From contig VXRJ01000002.1 in the NCBI GenBank assembly GCA_009838525.1, forward strand, positions 19,395 through 83,394: 64,000 bases of DNA, read 5' to 3'. The position numbers were made by a program, and so were the translations under genes. Shown one piece after another: positions 41,374 to 49,670 of the stretch. This stretch comes from Acidobacteriota bacterium (lineage in GTDB: Bacteria > Acidobacteriota > Vicinamibacteria > Vicinamibacterales > UBA8438). The notes below the pieces were generated by a model. That model saw nothing but the letters and a program-made list of their open reading frames with translations, had not been told where the DNA came from and made no database searches. Each line of letters starts with the position of its first letter. Position 1 is the stretch's first letter.

Positions 41374-42249
41374 ATGCTCACTACCAGGCAGCTCGCCGAC
41401 GCCATCGGTGTGAGCGAGTCCTCCGTGAAGCGTTGGATCGACGATGGCCGCATCGGCGCCATACGTACGGCCGGCGGCCACCGGCGCGTGCGCGTGGAGG
41501 AGGCTGCCCGGTACGTCCGTGAAGCGGGCATGGCCATCGAGCGGCCCGAGAGTCTGGGCCTGCCGGATCTGGCCGCCCACGCTCGCCGGAAGGCGACCGA
41601 CGGCGAAGCGGGGGAGATGCTCTACGACTACCTGACCACGGGGCTGGCGGCGGAGGCCACCGGCTTGCTGATGGCCCGGTTCCTCGCTGGCGCGAGTGTC
41701 GCCCAGTTGGTGGACGGTCCGCTGGTACAGGCCATGGTGAAGGTCGGTGAACTGTGGCTTTCCGGTCCCAAGGGCATCCTCCTCGAGCATCGCGCGACCG
41801 AGGCCGCGATCCAAGCCATGGTTCGGCTGCGTGCGCTCCTCCGGCCGCCGGGGGAGGGGCTGGTGTCGGTGGGCGGTGCGCCGGCTGGCGATCCGTACGT
41901 GCTGGCGTCGATGTCAGCCGCCGCGGTGCTTGAGGACGAGGGGTTCCGCGCCACGAACCTCGGCCCGGAAACCCCGCTGGGCACCCTTGGGCTCAGCGTG
42001 GAGGAGTTGAGACCGCGTTTGGTGTGGATCAGCGTGAGCGTGGCCAACCACGCGACGGGGCTGCGACGCGAAGTGCTGGGGCTGGCGGATCGCGTGCGGG
42101 CGCTGGGCGGGATTCTCGTCGTCGGCGGCGCGCAGGTGGACCGGCTCTCGCTGCCGAGGAAGCAGGCGCTCTACGTCGGCGGGTCGATGGCGGAGCTGAG
42201 AGCCATCGCGCATGGCCTGAAGCTGCCGGCCGGCGGATCCGGCGGGTAG
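41374..42249 (+). CDS. CarH/LitR-like MerR-family B12-binding regulator
   Basis: This 291-residue protein has a MerR helix-turn-helix at 1-45 ('LTTRQLADAIGVSESSVKRW'), a four-helix B12-cap domain at about 75-155, and a Rossmann B12-binding domain at 160-285. The photoreceptor motif W-x9-EH is intact (Trp128, Glu138, His139, 'LWLSGPKGILLEH'). The ExHxxG motif that supplies the lower cobalt ligand reads 'DPYVLA' (173-178), so Tyr175 replaces His. CarH represses light-inducible genes in the dark with adenosylcobalamin. It diverges from the lipid operon it probably controls. Confidence 0.85.
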   Translation: MLTTRQLADAIGVSESSVKRWIDDGRIGAIRTAGGHRRVRVEEAARYVREAGMAIERPESLGLPDLAAHARRKATDGEAGEMLYDYLTTGLAAEATGLLMARFLAGASVAQLVDGPLVQAMVKVGELWLSGPKGILLEHRATEAAIQAMVRLRALLRPPGEGLVSVGGAPAGDPYVLASMSAAAVLEDEGFRATNLGPETPLGTLGLSVEELRPRLVWISVSVANHATGLRREVLGLADRVRALGGILVVGGAQVDRLSLPRKQALYVGGSMAELRAIAHGLKLPAGGSGG

Positions 42250-42297
42250 TGCTCCCAGGTCAAGGGGCCGCTGTGCCGGTAGTTCGGTCTGCCACTG

Positions 42298-42318
42298 GAC
42301 CTTTTTATGGTCTATATT
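42298..42318 (+). promoter_or_regulatory. promoter/operator of the Phd/RelE module
   Basis: GACC-TTTTTAT-GGTC (42298-42312) is a small inverted repeat adjoining a TATATT -10 element (42313-42318), 22 bases before the antitoxin ATG. This fits autoregulation by a Phd-type antitoxin. Confidence 0.45.
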
Positions 42319-42339
42319 TGGTTCTGAAGAGAGGTGGCG

Positions 42340-42615
42340 ATGTCACTGTCGGAACGCATCAAGCCGATCAGCTACCTGAAGGCTCATGCAGCCGAGATTA
42401 TCCGCTCGCTGGGAGACCAGCCAGAGCCCCTGATCATCACCCAGAACGGTGAAGCCAAGGCTGTCGTTCAGGACATCAATAGCTACGAGCGGATGCAGGA
42501 GAGCCTGGCGTTGCTCCGGATTCTCGCCATGGGTAACCAGCAGATCGAAGCTGGTCGGGTGCAGCCTGCCGCGGACGTCATTGCGCGGCTTCGGGAGCGT
42601 CGGCGGACTGGTTGA
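42340..42615 (+). CDS. Phd/YefM-family antitoxin
   Basis: ATG 42340 (AGAGAGG upstream) gives 91 residues with the Phd/YefM pattern 'IKPISYLKAHAAEIIRSLGD', 'QPEPLIITQNGEAKAVVQDI' and 'NSYERMQESLALLRILAMG'. The N-terminus binds DNA and the C-terminal tail neutralises the toxin. The stop overlaps the toxin start (TGATG). Confidence 0.88.
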   Translation: MSLSERIKPISYLKAHAAEIIRSLGDQPEPLIITQNGEAKAVVQDINSYERMQESLALLRILAMGNQQIEAGRVQPAADVIARLRERRRTG

Positions 42616-42941
42616 TGCGCTTCGCGGTCCAGTTGACCGACGATGCCGCCCGCGACCTGGAGGAGATCTTCGACTACGTGTGCCGGCAGGGGACTTCCGG
42701 AAGGGCGGGCCATGTGCTGAAGAGGATCGAGGAGACCTTCCAGGCGCTATCCGCGTTCCCTGAACGCGGCAGCCATCCGAGTGAATTGCTGGAACTCGGG
42801 ATTAGGGAATACCAGGAGGTCTTCTTCAAGCCCTATCGCATCATCTACCGCCTCCTGGATGACGCTGTCTACGTGCTGGTGATCGCGGACGGGCGGCGCG
42901 ACATGCGGGCGTTGCTGCAGCAGCGGCTGATGCGTGCATAG
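42615..42941 (+). CDS. RelE/ParE-family toxin
   Basis: ATG 42615 gives 108 residues with the RelE/ParE fold: 'VQLTDDAARDLEEIFDYVCR', 'LSAFPERGSHPSELLELGIR', 'EYQEVFFKPYRIIYRLLDD' and 'VYVLVIADGRRDMRALLQQR'. The module is intact, unlike the other toxin-antitoxin loci here. ParE-type members poison gyrase and RelE-type members cut mRNA; the length and 'YRIIYR' motif fit either. Confidence 0.88.
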   Translation: MRFAVQLTDDAARDLEEIFDYVCRQGTSGRAGHVLKRIEETFQALSAFPERGSHPSELLELGIREYQEVFFKPYRIIYRLLDDAVYVLVIADGRRDMRALLQQRLMRA

Positions 42942-42954
42942 GTCCAGGTGTCCC

Positions 42955-43653
42955 ATGAGCACATCGCAGACTAATCGCTGGCCCCTGGCGACTCACGCTC
43001 TCGAGTACCTGGCTCGCGCGGATTCTATTCCGCACCGCACCGAGGGCGAGGCCGAGCTGCTCGAGTGGCTGCCCGACCGGACGACACGAATCCTGGATCT
43101 CGGCAGCGGCGACGGGCGCCTGCTCCACCTGGTGAAGTGTGCTCGGCCGGACGCTACAGGCGTCGCAGTCGACTTTTCGGACACGATGCTCGAACGGCTT
43201 CGCGGGCGATTCGCGACGGACGACACGGTTAGCGTGATGGCCCACGATCTCAACCAGCCGTTGCCGGAGGTGTTGGAGCCGTTTGACGCGATAGTGTCCA
43301 GCTTCGCCATCCACCATCTGCCGCACGAGCGCAAGCGGGCCTTGTACCAGGAAGCGTACGCATTGCTTCGACCGCTCGGCGTCTTCTGCAATCTGGAGCA
43401 CGTGGCGTCGGCCAGCCAGAACCTTCACGAGAGCTTCCTCGCCTGTCTTGGCGTCGAGCCGGAAGACGAAGATCCGTCCAACGTGTTGCTGGACGTGGAA
43501 ACCCAGCTCTTGTGGCTCAGAGAGATCGGATTCGAGGATGTTGACTGCCACTGGAAGTGGCGCGAGCTCGCCCTGCTCGCGGGCCGGAAGCCGGCTGCCA
43601 GCGGAGAGATGGAGCGAGAACTCTGGAGGACCAGTCCGCGTAGTAGATCGTGA
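42955..43653 (+). CDS. class I SAM-dependent methyltransferase
   Basis: ATG 42955 gives 232 residues. The SAM site is 'TRILDLGSGDGRLLHLVKCA', followed by 'GVAVDFSDTMLERLRGRFAT' and 'DAIVSSFAIHHLPHERKRAL'. It resembles small-molecule methyltransferases of the UbiE type. The stop overlaps the next methyltransferase start (TGATG), so the two are co-translated. Substrate is unknown. Confidence 0.82.
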   Translation: MSTSQTNRWPLATHALEYLARADSIPHRTEGEAELLEWLPDRTTRILDLGSGDGRLLHLVKCARPDATGVAVDFSDTMLERLRGRFATDDTVSVMAHDLNQPLPEVLEPFDAIVSSFAIHHLPHERKRALYQEAYALLRPLGVFCNLEHVASASQNLHESFLACLGVEPEDEDPSNVLLDVETQLLWLREIGFEDVDCHWKWRELALLAGRKPAASGEMERELWRTSPRSRS

Positions 43654-44261
43654 TGGTCAAGTCGAAGCGTTTCCTTCTCTGGGTGGCCGGCGTGGTCCTC
43701 GCCGGTGCGGCTCTCGTCATGCTGGTTGGCGGGGACGGCGAGAGCGAAGTCGACCTTCTCGCAGCTTTGCTTGAGATCCAGCCGGGTGACACGGCGGCTG
43801 ACATCGGCGCCGGCAGCGGATGGCTGAGCATCGAGGTTGCGCGGCTGGTCGGTGGGACCGGCCAGGTGTTCGCGACCGAGTTGTCGCCGCAGCGTCGCGA
43901 CGACATCCAGGAGGCGGTCGCCGCGGCCGGACTGGACAACGTGACCGTGGTGGAGGCCGGGGAGCGGGAGACGAACCTGGCGCCGGCCTGCTGCGACGCT
44001 ATCTTCATGCGCCGCGTCTACCACCACGTGGGCGACACGGCTGCCCTGAACGCCAGTATCCGCGACGCGTTGAAGCCGGGGGGCCGCTTCGTCGTGATCG
44101 AGATTGAATTCAGCGGCCTGCTGAGCTTTCTCCGAGGATGGCCACACTGGACCGACGACGCGCAGGTCGTGGCGGAGGTCACCGCGGCCGGGCTGGACCA
44201 CGTCACGACCGCCGACTGGCCGATTGGCGCCCACTACGCGGCGGTATTCAGTAAGCCGTAG
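43653..44261 (+). CDS. membrane-anchored class I methyltransferase
   Basis: ATG 43653 gives 202 residues. One N-terminal membrane segment ('FLLWVAGVVLAGAALVMLVG') is followed by a SAM domain: 'GDTAADIGAGSGWLSIEVAR', 'VFATELSPQRRDDIQEAVAA', 'DAIFMRRVYHHVGDTAALNA'. The hydrophobic start may be an uncleaved signal anchor or a signal peptide, which would place a methyltransferase in the periplasm where SAM is absent. A cytoplasmic-face anchor is more plausible. It overlaps the previous gene. Confidence 0.75.
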   Translation: MVKSKRFLLWVAGVVLAGAALVMLVGGDGESEVDLLAALLEIQPGDTAADIGAGSGWLSIEVARLVGGTGQVFATELSPQRRDDIQEAVAAAGLDNVTVVEAGERETNLAPACCDAIFMRRVYHHVGDTAALNASIRDALKPGGRFVVIEIEFSGLLSFLRGWPHWTDDAQVVAEVTAAGLDHVTTADWPIGAHYAAVFSKP

Positions 44262-44351
44262 CCCGGGAACCGCCTCATCGCCATCCCATGGCGATCAGGA
44301 CCGGGCGTACAATCGCCAGGGACGCGATACCGCTGCATGCAGGAGGACGCC

Positions 44352-45830
44352 ATGTCACGCAACCGCCGCCTCTCCGCGTTGATCGTCGGACTTGCCCTCG
44401 CGCCGGCCGGAGTCTCGGCGCAGGAAGCCCGCGACGACTTCCACCGTCTGGGCCAGATCAACAAGGCGTCGATCGTCATGCTGGCGGAAGCCGGGCTCGT
44501 GCCCGAGCCGCTCGGGGCGACGATTGCCGCGGGCATCGCGCAGGTGATCGCGGACCAGGGCGAGCCGGGCTCCCGCCGGTCGTCGGACTACCTCGTCTTC
44601 GAGGAGCTGCTCGTCGAGGTAGCCGGTCGCGACGCCTCGCGGCTGCACACCGGTCGCAGCCGCCAGGACATCGGCTCGACGTCCCGGCGGCTCGCGGTCA
44701 GGGACGCGTTGCTCGCGACCTACGAATCGCTCCTCGCCCCTCGCGAGGCGCTGCTTGCGCTGGCCGAGCAGCACACGGGCACCGTGATCCCCGGCTACAC
44801 GCACGGCGTGCAGGCGCAGCCGACCTCCCTCGCCCACTACCTGCTGGCCTTCGCCGCCGCGCTGGAACGCGACGCGCAGCGCCTGGAGGAAGCCTACGCG
44901 CGGGTCAACCGGAGTCCGCTCGGGGCGGCGGCCCTCGGCACGTCCGGCTTCCCCATCGATCGCGAGAGGCTCGCTACCCTGCTCGGCTTCGACGGCGTCG
45001 TCGAGAACTCCTACGACGCCAACCACGTCTCCTCGGTGGATTCCAAGACCGAGGTGGCGTCGGCGCTGGCCGTCTCCGCCGTCGCCGTGGGTCAGTTCAG
45101 CGAGGACGTGCACATCCAGTACCACGATCCGGTGCCCTGGATTGTGCTCGACCGCTCCCTGACCGGCATCAGCAGCATCATGCCGCAGAAGCGGAACCCG
45201 ATCATCCTGGAACGGCTCCGGCAGGTCGCCAGCACCGTGCTGGGCGACGCCCAGACTGTGTTCCTGAACGCGCACAACACGTCGACCGGGATGATCGACT
45301 ACCGCGGCGCGGATCAGATTATCGAGACCGCGGAGAAGGCGCGCCGGATGTACGAGCTCTACGCGTCCGTCGTCAACGGTCTCGTGGTGAATCCGGAGCG
45401 CTCCCTGGCCGAGGTGGATGCCGACTACGCGACGATGACGGAGGTGGCGGACACGCTGCTCCGTCACGCCGACATCCCGTTCCGCGTCGGCCATCACTAC
45501 GCCTCGGAGCTGACCGAGTTCGGCCGGGCGCACGGGAAGCGGCCCAAGGAGCTCACGGCCGAGGAACTGCTCCACGTCTACGAGGAGACGTACGGCGAGC
45601 CGTTGCCGGTCAGCGTCGACCGCATCCGCGAGGCGCTCGATCCGGAGCAGATGGTGGCGGGACGGCGCGGGCTCGGCGGGCCACAGCCCGAGGAAACGCG
45701 GCGGATGCTGCGGGAGAGCGGCAGCCGCCTGAACGCGAGCCGCGGCTGGCTGGAGGCGACCCGCGGAGCGCTGCACGACGCGGAGACGGCGCTCGAGACC
45801 ACGTTCGATCAACTGGCCGCGGCCAGGTAG
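44352..45830 (+). CDS. argininosuccinate lyase-like protein with signal peptide
   Basis: ATG 44352 follows GCAGGAGGA and gives 492 residues. The first 24 residues look like a cleavable signal peptide ('LSALIVGLALAPAGVSAQEA'). The mature part has the fumarase/argininosuccinate lyase core: 'LHTGRSRQDIGSTSRRLAVR', 'VIPGYTHGVQAQPTSLAHYL', and the catalytic loop 'ISSIMPQKRNPIILERLRQV'. The fold performs beta-eliminations releasing fumarate or related products. No other arginine genes are nearby, and export argues against a biosynthetic argH; the substrate is unknown. Confidence 0.8.
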   Translation: MSRNRRLSALIVGLALAPAGVSAQEARDDFHRLGQINKASIVMLAEAGLVPEPLGATIAAGIAQVIADQGEPGSRRSSDYLVFEELLVEVAGRDASRLHTGRSRQDIGSTSRRLAVRDALLATYESLLAPREALLALAEQHTGTVIPGYTHGVQAQPTSLAHYLLAFAAALERDAQRLEEAYARVNRSPLGAAALGTSGFPIDRERLATLLGFDGVVENSYDANHVSSVDSKTEVASALAVSAVAVGQFSEDVHIQYHDPVPWIVLDRSLTGISSIMPQKRNPIILERLRQVASTVLGDAQTVFLNAHNTSTGMIDYRGADQIIETAEKARRMYELYASVVNGLVVNPERSLAEVDADYATMTEVADTLLRHADIPFRVGHHYASELTEFGRAHGKRPKELTAEELLHVYEETYGEPLPVSVDRIREALDPEQMVAGRRGLGGPQPEETRRMLRESGSRLNASRGWLEATRGALHDAETALETTFDQLAAAR

Positions 45831-45893
45831 GGCCGCCGGAAGCCCGCCGCGACACCCTACCGCCTGCGGACGGCGTGCCTCCCGCCTGAGCGG

Positions 45894-47120
45894 CTAGTGG
45901 ACGCTCCCGATCCGGAACTTCTGCTGCGCGGCGATGTCCGCCAGCGCCTTTCGGGCGTGTTGTTCGGTGTCGGGGTGCGGGTCGGCGTCGAACACCGCGA
46001 CGAGGTGCTGATAGGCGGCGGTCGGCTGCTGGCGGGCATGCAGTTGGACGAGGCCGGCGCCGAGGTGCGCTTCGGCGGCGTACGGGCCGAGGGGGAAGTC
46101 GCGCAGGTGGCGCTGATAGACGATCAGCGCCGCATCCGCGTGACCGCTGTTGGCGAGCCAGCCCCCGAAGCGGATGGAATCCTCCGGCATCAGCAGGCGG
46201 GCGGTGCGGGCGGAGCTCAGGGCGAAATAGTGGGGAGCGGCTTCGGCGTAGCGGCTCTCGGCAATGGCCTGGCGCACGCCGCGGATCGACGCCGGGTCCG
46301 CCTCGAAGACAGGTGCTCCTTCGGCCTCTGCCTCGGCTTCCGGCTCGAACTCCTGTTCGAACTCCGGCCGCGGCCGCCGCAGCTCGCGCCGCTCGCGCCA
46401 CCAGGCATAGGCGAGTCCACCGATGAACCCGCCGATGTGCGCGCCGTAGGCGACGCCGCCCCCCGCCACGCCGCGCGACGCCAGGAACGGCAGCAGGTTG
46501 TCGAGGATCAGGTAGATCCCGAGGACGAAGCGGGCTGGCGCGTAGACGATGTGGAAGAAGAACGGTAGCAGGAGCAGCAGCCGAACCCGGTTGCGGGGGA
46601 ACCAGACGAAGTAGAAGCCGAGCACGCCGGAGATGGCGCCCGACGCGCCGACCGTCGGCAGGGCCGATCCGAAGTCGAGCAGGGCGTGAGCCAGGGTGGC
46701 GACCACCCCCGTACCGAGGTAGGCGACGAGGTACGGCAGCCGGCCGAGGCGGTACTCGACGTTGTCCCCGTAGATCCAGAGGAACAGCATGTTCCCGGCG
46801 AGATGCATGAACCCGCCGTGCAGGAACATGGCGGTGAAGAGCGAGACCAGGCCGGGGTCCGAGGGGCGGAAGCCCCATTGAAAGACGAACAGGTCATAGG
46901 CGGACGTCTGCTGCAGCAACTGCATGGCGGTTACGCGGCCGCCTAACTGCGACGTGATGATCCGGAGGTAGTCGGCGAGCGCCGGGTCGTCCATGGAGGG
47001 GCGGACGGAGCTGAGGGGCAGCGTCAACAGCAGGAAGATGGCGACGTTGGTGCCGATCAGGCTGTAGGTGACAACCGGGACGCCGCGGGGATTCGGCTCG
47101 TCGCCGAGCGGCAGGAACAT
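45894..47120 (-). CDS. rhomboid-family intramembrane serine protease with TPR-like tail
   Basis: This 408-residue protein has six to seven membrane segments. Rhomboid features are 'TAMFLHGGFMHLAGNMLFLW', the catalytic Ser in 'VGASGAISGVLGFY', and the catalytic His in 'AYGAHIGGFIGG'. After a Glu-rich linker the last 130 residues are soluble and helical, resembling tetratricopeptide repeats ('SRYAEAAPHYFALSS', 'GHADAALIVYQRHLRDFPLG'). The tail probably recruits partners or substrates. It starts 3 bases after the arsC-like stop. Confidence 0.9.
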   Translation of the reverse strand: MFLPLGDEPNPRGVPVVTYSLIGTNVAIFLLLTLPLSSVRPSMDDPALADYLRIITSQLGGRVTAMQLLQQTSAYDLFVFQWGFRPSDPGLVSLFTAMFLHGGFMHLAGNMLFLWIYGDNVEYRLGRLPYLVAYLGTGVVATLAHALLDFGSALPTVGASGAISGVLGFYFVWFPRNRVRLLLLLPFFFHIVYAPARFVLGIYLILDNLLPFLASRGVAGGGVAYGAHIGGFIGGLAYAWWRERRELRRPRPEFEQEFEPEAEAEAEGAPVFEADPASIRGVRQAIAESRYAEAAPHYFALSSARTARLLMPEDSIRFGGWLANSGHADAALIVYQRHLRDFPLGPYAAEAHLGAGLVQLHARQQPTAAYQHLVAVFDADPHPDTEQHARKALADIAAQQKFRIGSVH

Positions 47121-47123
47121 CGC

Positions 47124-47531
47124 TCAGGCCAAGTCCGGCTCCAGCGTGTCGAGTCGCCGCGCGATTTCGTCGCGCACCGCGCGGAATCGTTCCAGTTGCT
47201 CCGCCGTGGGACGCCCGGCGCCGACCGGATCCGGTAGCGGCCAGTGAAGCCGCCTCGCCCCTCCCAGGAACGCCGGGCAGACTTCCTTGGCGCAAAGGGT
47301 GATCACGACGTCGACCGTGGCCGCGTCGATGGTCTCGACGCTCTTGGACTGCTGCTGGCTGATGTCGATCCCGACCTCATCCAGCGCGGCGACGGCCAGC
47401 GGATGGACGAAGGCCGGGCTCGATCCGGCGCTCTGAACCTCGGCGCGCTCGGCGAACCGCGCGCGTGCGAGCCCTTCCGCCATCTGGCTCCGGGCGGAAT
47501 TGGCGATACAGAGAAACAGGAGCCGCGTCAC
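47124..47531 (-). CDS. ArsC-like arsenate reductase/low-molecular-weight phosphatase
   Basis: This 135-residue protein begins with the phosphatase loop 'LLFLCIANSARSQMAEGLAR' (Cys8, CX5R), followed by 'VQSAGSSPAFVHPLAVAALD' and 'VVITLCAKEVCPAFLG' with two more cysteines as in thioredoxin-linked ArsC. It ends with 'LHWPLPDPVGAGRPTAEQLE', typical of arsenate reductases. It probably reduces arsenate, but no ars regulator or efflux gene is beside it. The downstream rhomboid may share its transcript. Confidence 0.85.
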   Translation of the reverse strand: MTRLLFLCIANSARSQMAEGLARARFAERAEVQSAGSSPAFVHPLAVAALDEVGIDISQQQSKSVETIDAATVDVVITLCAKEVCPAFLGGARRLHWPLPDPVGAGRPTAEQLERFRAVRDEIARRLDTLEPDLA

Positions 47532-47593
47532 GGAAAGTACGCTACCACGAACCGATCGGCTAAGCTCCAGTGATTGCCCCGGAGGTGCCTTTG

Positions 47594-48043
47594 ATGCGTC
47601 GACGTCAGTTCTCAGTCCACTGTATTCCGGCGCTGTTCGCCGTTTCTTGGTTGCTGGTTCCTATTGCCGGGTGCGGCGACGACTCCCCGACGTCCCCCAG
47701 CGTCGGACTGGCCGTTCCTTTCAGCACCCGTGACCTGGTGGTCGGCACGGGCCAGGAGGCGATGAACGGCGACGTGCTTAACGTCGACTACACCGGATGG
47801 CTATATGACCCGAACGCGCAGGAAAATAAGGGTACCCAGTTCGACTCCGGGAACTTCACGTTCACTCTGGGCATCGGTCAGGTCATCCCGGGCTGGGACC
47901 GTGGCGTCCTCGGCATGCGGGTCGGCGGCCGACGGGTCATCGTAATCCCGCCCGAACTGGGCTACGGCGAGGACGGCAGCCCGCCACGGATTCCGGGTAA
48001 TGCCACGCTGCTCTTCGAAGTGGAGTTGCTCGACATTTCCTAG
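47594..48043 (+). CDS. FKBP-type peptidyl-prolyl isomerase lipoprotein
   Basis: ATG 47594 (GGAGG upstream) gives 149 residues. A lipobox 'VPIAGC' places the acylated Cys at residue 27. The FKBP domain follows: 'DVLNVDYTGWLYDPNAQENK', 'GTQFDSGNFTFTLGIGQVIP', 'GWDRGVLGMRVGGRRVIVIP' and 'PELGYGEDGSPPRIP', with the active-site aromatic residues present. It would assist folding at the membrane. Confidence 0.92.
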   Translation: MRRRQFSVHCIPALFAVSWLLVPIAGCGDDSPTSPSVGLAVPFSTRDLVVGTGQEAMNGDVLNVDYTGWLYDPNAQENKGTQFDSGNFTFTLGIGQVIPGWDRGVLGMRVGGRRVIVIPPELGYGEDGSPPRIPGNATLLFEVELLDIS

Positions 48044-48057
48044 CTGCCAGACAGGAT

Positions 48058-48131
48058 TGGCTGGGAGGCAGGGATTCGAACCCCGATTCCACGGTCCAGA
48101 GCCGCGTGTCCTACCGTTGAACGACCTCCCA
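48058..48131 (-). tRNA. tRNA-Gln (CTG)
   Basis: On the minus strand acceptor TGGGAGG (48131-48125) pairs with CCTCCCA, with discriminator G at 48061 and an encoded CCA at 48060-48058. The anticodon stem CGCGG/CCGTG encloses loop CTCTGGA, giving anticodon CTG. The first base is U, as usual for bacterial tRNA-Gln, and the T arm holds GGTTCGAATCC. Confidence 0.95.
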
Positions 48132-48173
48132 GCAAGAGGACTCGGGTAGGCTGGAACCTCCAATTATAGCCGC

Positions 48174-49670
48174 ATGGCCGCGATGCTGCCTGGCGCGCGC
48201 CCTGCCTTCGCCCGCTCCCGCGCGCTGTTTCTCCGCCTGCTCGGTCTCGTCTATCTCGTCGCATTCGCTTCGCTGACGCCCCAGGTCATCGGGCTCATCG
48301 GCGATCAGGGCCTGTTGCCGGCCTCCGGATACCTGGAACGCGTATATGACCTGTTCGGGGCCGACGCCTATCGGCAATTGCCGACCCTGCTCTGGCTCTG
48401 GCCGTCGGACGGGATGCTGCTGACGTTGTGCTGGGTCGGCATAGCGTTGTCCGTGGCGGCGATGGCCGGGCTCGCCCCGATTTCCGTCTTTGCGCTGCTC
48501 TGGCTCTGCTACCTGTCGCTGACGCTCGCCGGACAGGACTTCCTGTCGTTTCAGTGGGACATCCTGCTGCTCGAGGCGGGAGCGCTGGCGGTGCTCTATT
48601 CGCCTCCGGCGTGGCGGGCGCCGCTACGGAACGGAGCGTCCGAGCCGTCCGCCGCCGGACGCTGGTTGATCTGGGGGCTCGCGTTCAAGCTCACGTTTCT
48701 GTCCGGGGCGACGAAGCTGTTGAGCGGCGATCCGACTTGGTGGGGCCTGACGGCGCTCGACTACCACTACGAGACCCAGCCGATTCCCTCCTGGGTGAGC
48801 TGGTACGCGCACAACCTCCCCGAGTTCGTTGGGCATGCGTCCGTCATCAAGATGTTCGCGGTCGAACTCGTCGCGCCGTTCGCGCTCTTCCTGCCGGTGC
48901 GGTTCCGCCGGGCGCGGATCGTCGGTTTTGGCGTGCTGTGTTCGCTGCAGGTCGCGATCGTCCTGACCGGGAACTACGGGTTCTTCAACCTGCTGACGGT
49001 GGTGCTGTACGCGTCGATGCTCGACGACGACGCGCTGGCCCTTCGCTGGCGCGTTCCCGCCTCGTTCGGCGGCGTGCCGCCGGTTCCGAGACCACGCCGG
49101 CGCGGCGCGGGTCACTGGGTGCTGATTGCCGCCGCCGCCGGAATGGCCCTGCTGAGCACGCTCACCCTCGTCCGCGAGATTCGCCGCCCCGCGCCGATGC
49201 CGGCCTGGTCGAATACGCTGCTCGGCGCCGTTGCGCCGTTCCGGTCCGTCAGCGGCTACGGCCTGTTCCGATCGATGACGACCGAGCGGCCCGAGATAGT
49301 TATCGAAGGGTCGGCGGACGGCACGACGTGGCGGGAGTATCCGTTCCGGTGGAAGGCGGGCGATCCGGCGCGCGCGCCGGGCTTCGTCCAGCCCCACATG
49401 CCGCGCCTCGATTGGCAGATGTGGTTTGCCGCGCTCGATCCGCAACGGCAGGCGCACTGGTTGCTGCCGCTTGCCCAACGCCTGCTGGAGAACGATCCGC
49501 TGGCCCTTGGCCTGCTCGACCCCGCCGCCAATCCGTTTCCGGACGAGCCGCCGCGGTACGTGCGCCTCCTGCTATACCGCTACCGTTTCACGACACCGGC
49601 GGACGCTTCGGACGACTGGTGGGCGCGGGAGCTGTTGGGGCCGCTGACGGAGCCTATGCCCCGGCCGTGA
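48174..49670 (+). CDS. lipase maturation factor family membrane protein
   Basis: This 498-residue protein has an N-terminal membrane region with about six to eight segments. Family motifs include 'LSLTLAGQDFLSFQWDILLL', 'GLAFKLTFLSGATKLLSGDP', 'TWWGLTALDYHYETQPIPSW', 'NYGFFNLLTVVLYASMLDDD', and the C-terminal 'PEIVIEGSADGTTWREYPFR'. In animals LMF1 aids folding of secreted lipases; bacterial homologues are uncharacterised. The 3' end overlaps the convergent transglutaminase gene by 17 bases. Confidence 0.88.
   Translation: MAAMLPGARPAFARSRALFLRLLGLVYLVAFASLTPQVIGLIGDQGLLPASGYLERVYDLFGADAYRQLPTLLWLWPSDGMLLTLCWVGIALSVAAMAGLAPISVFALLWLCYLSLTLAGQDFLSFQWDILLLEAGALAVLYSPPAWRAPLRNGASEPSAAGRWLIWGLAFKLTFLSGATKLLSGDPTWWGLTALDYHYETQPIPSWVSWYAHNLPEFVGHASVIKMFAVELVAPFALFLPVRFRRARIVGFGVLCSLQVAIVLTGNYGFFNLLTVVLYASMLDDDALALRWRVPASFGGVPPVPRPRRRGAGHWVLIAAAAGMALLSTLTLVREIRRPAPMPAWSNTLLGAVAPFRSVSGYGLFRSMTTERPEIVIEGSADGTTWREYPFRWKAGDPARAPGFVQPHMPRLDWQMWFAALDPQRQAHWLLPLAQRLLENDPLALGLLDPAANPFPDEPPRYVRLLLYRYRFTTPADASDDWWARELLGPLTEPMPRP

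Noticed and set aside
44355..45812. 485-codon open frame antisense to the lyase homologue
   Set aside because: Shadow of codon bias; the sense frame has the full lyase signature.
44352..45830. biosynthetic argH
   Set aside because: The signal peptide and the lack of any arginine gene nearby argue against a cytoplasmic biosynthetic role.
47124..47531. arsenic resistance operon
   Set aside because: Only the ArsC-like gene is present; no ArsR, ArsB or Acr3 is adjacent.
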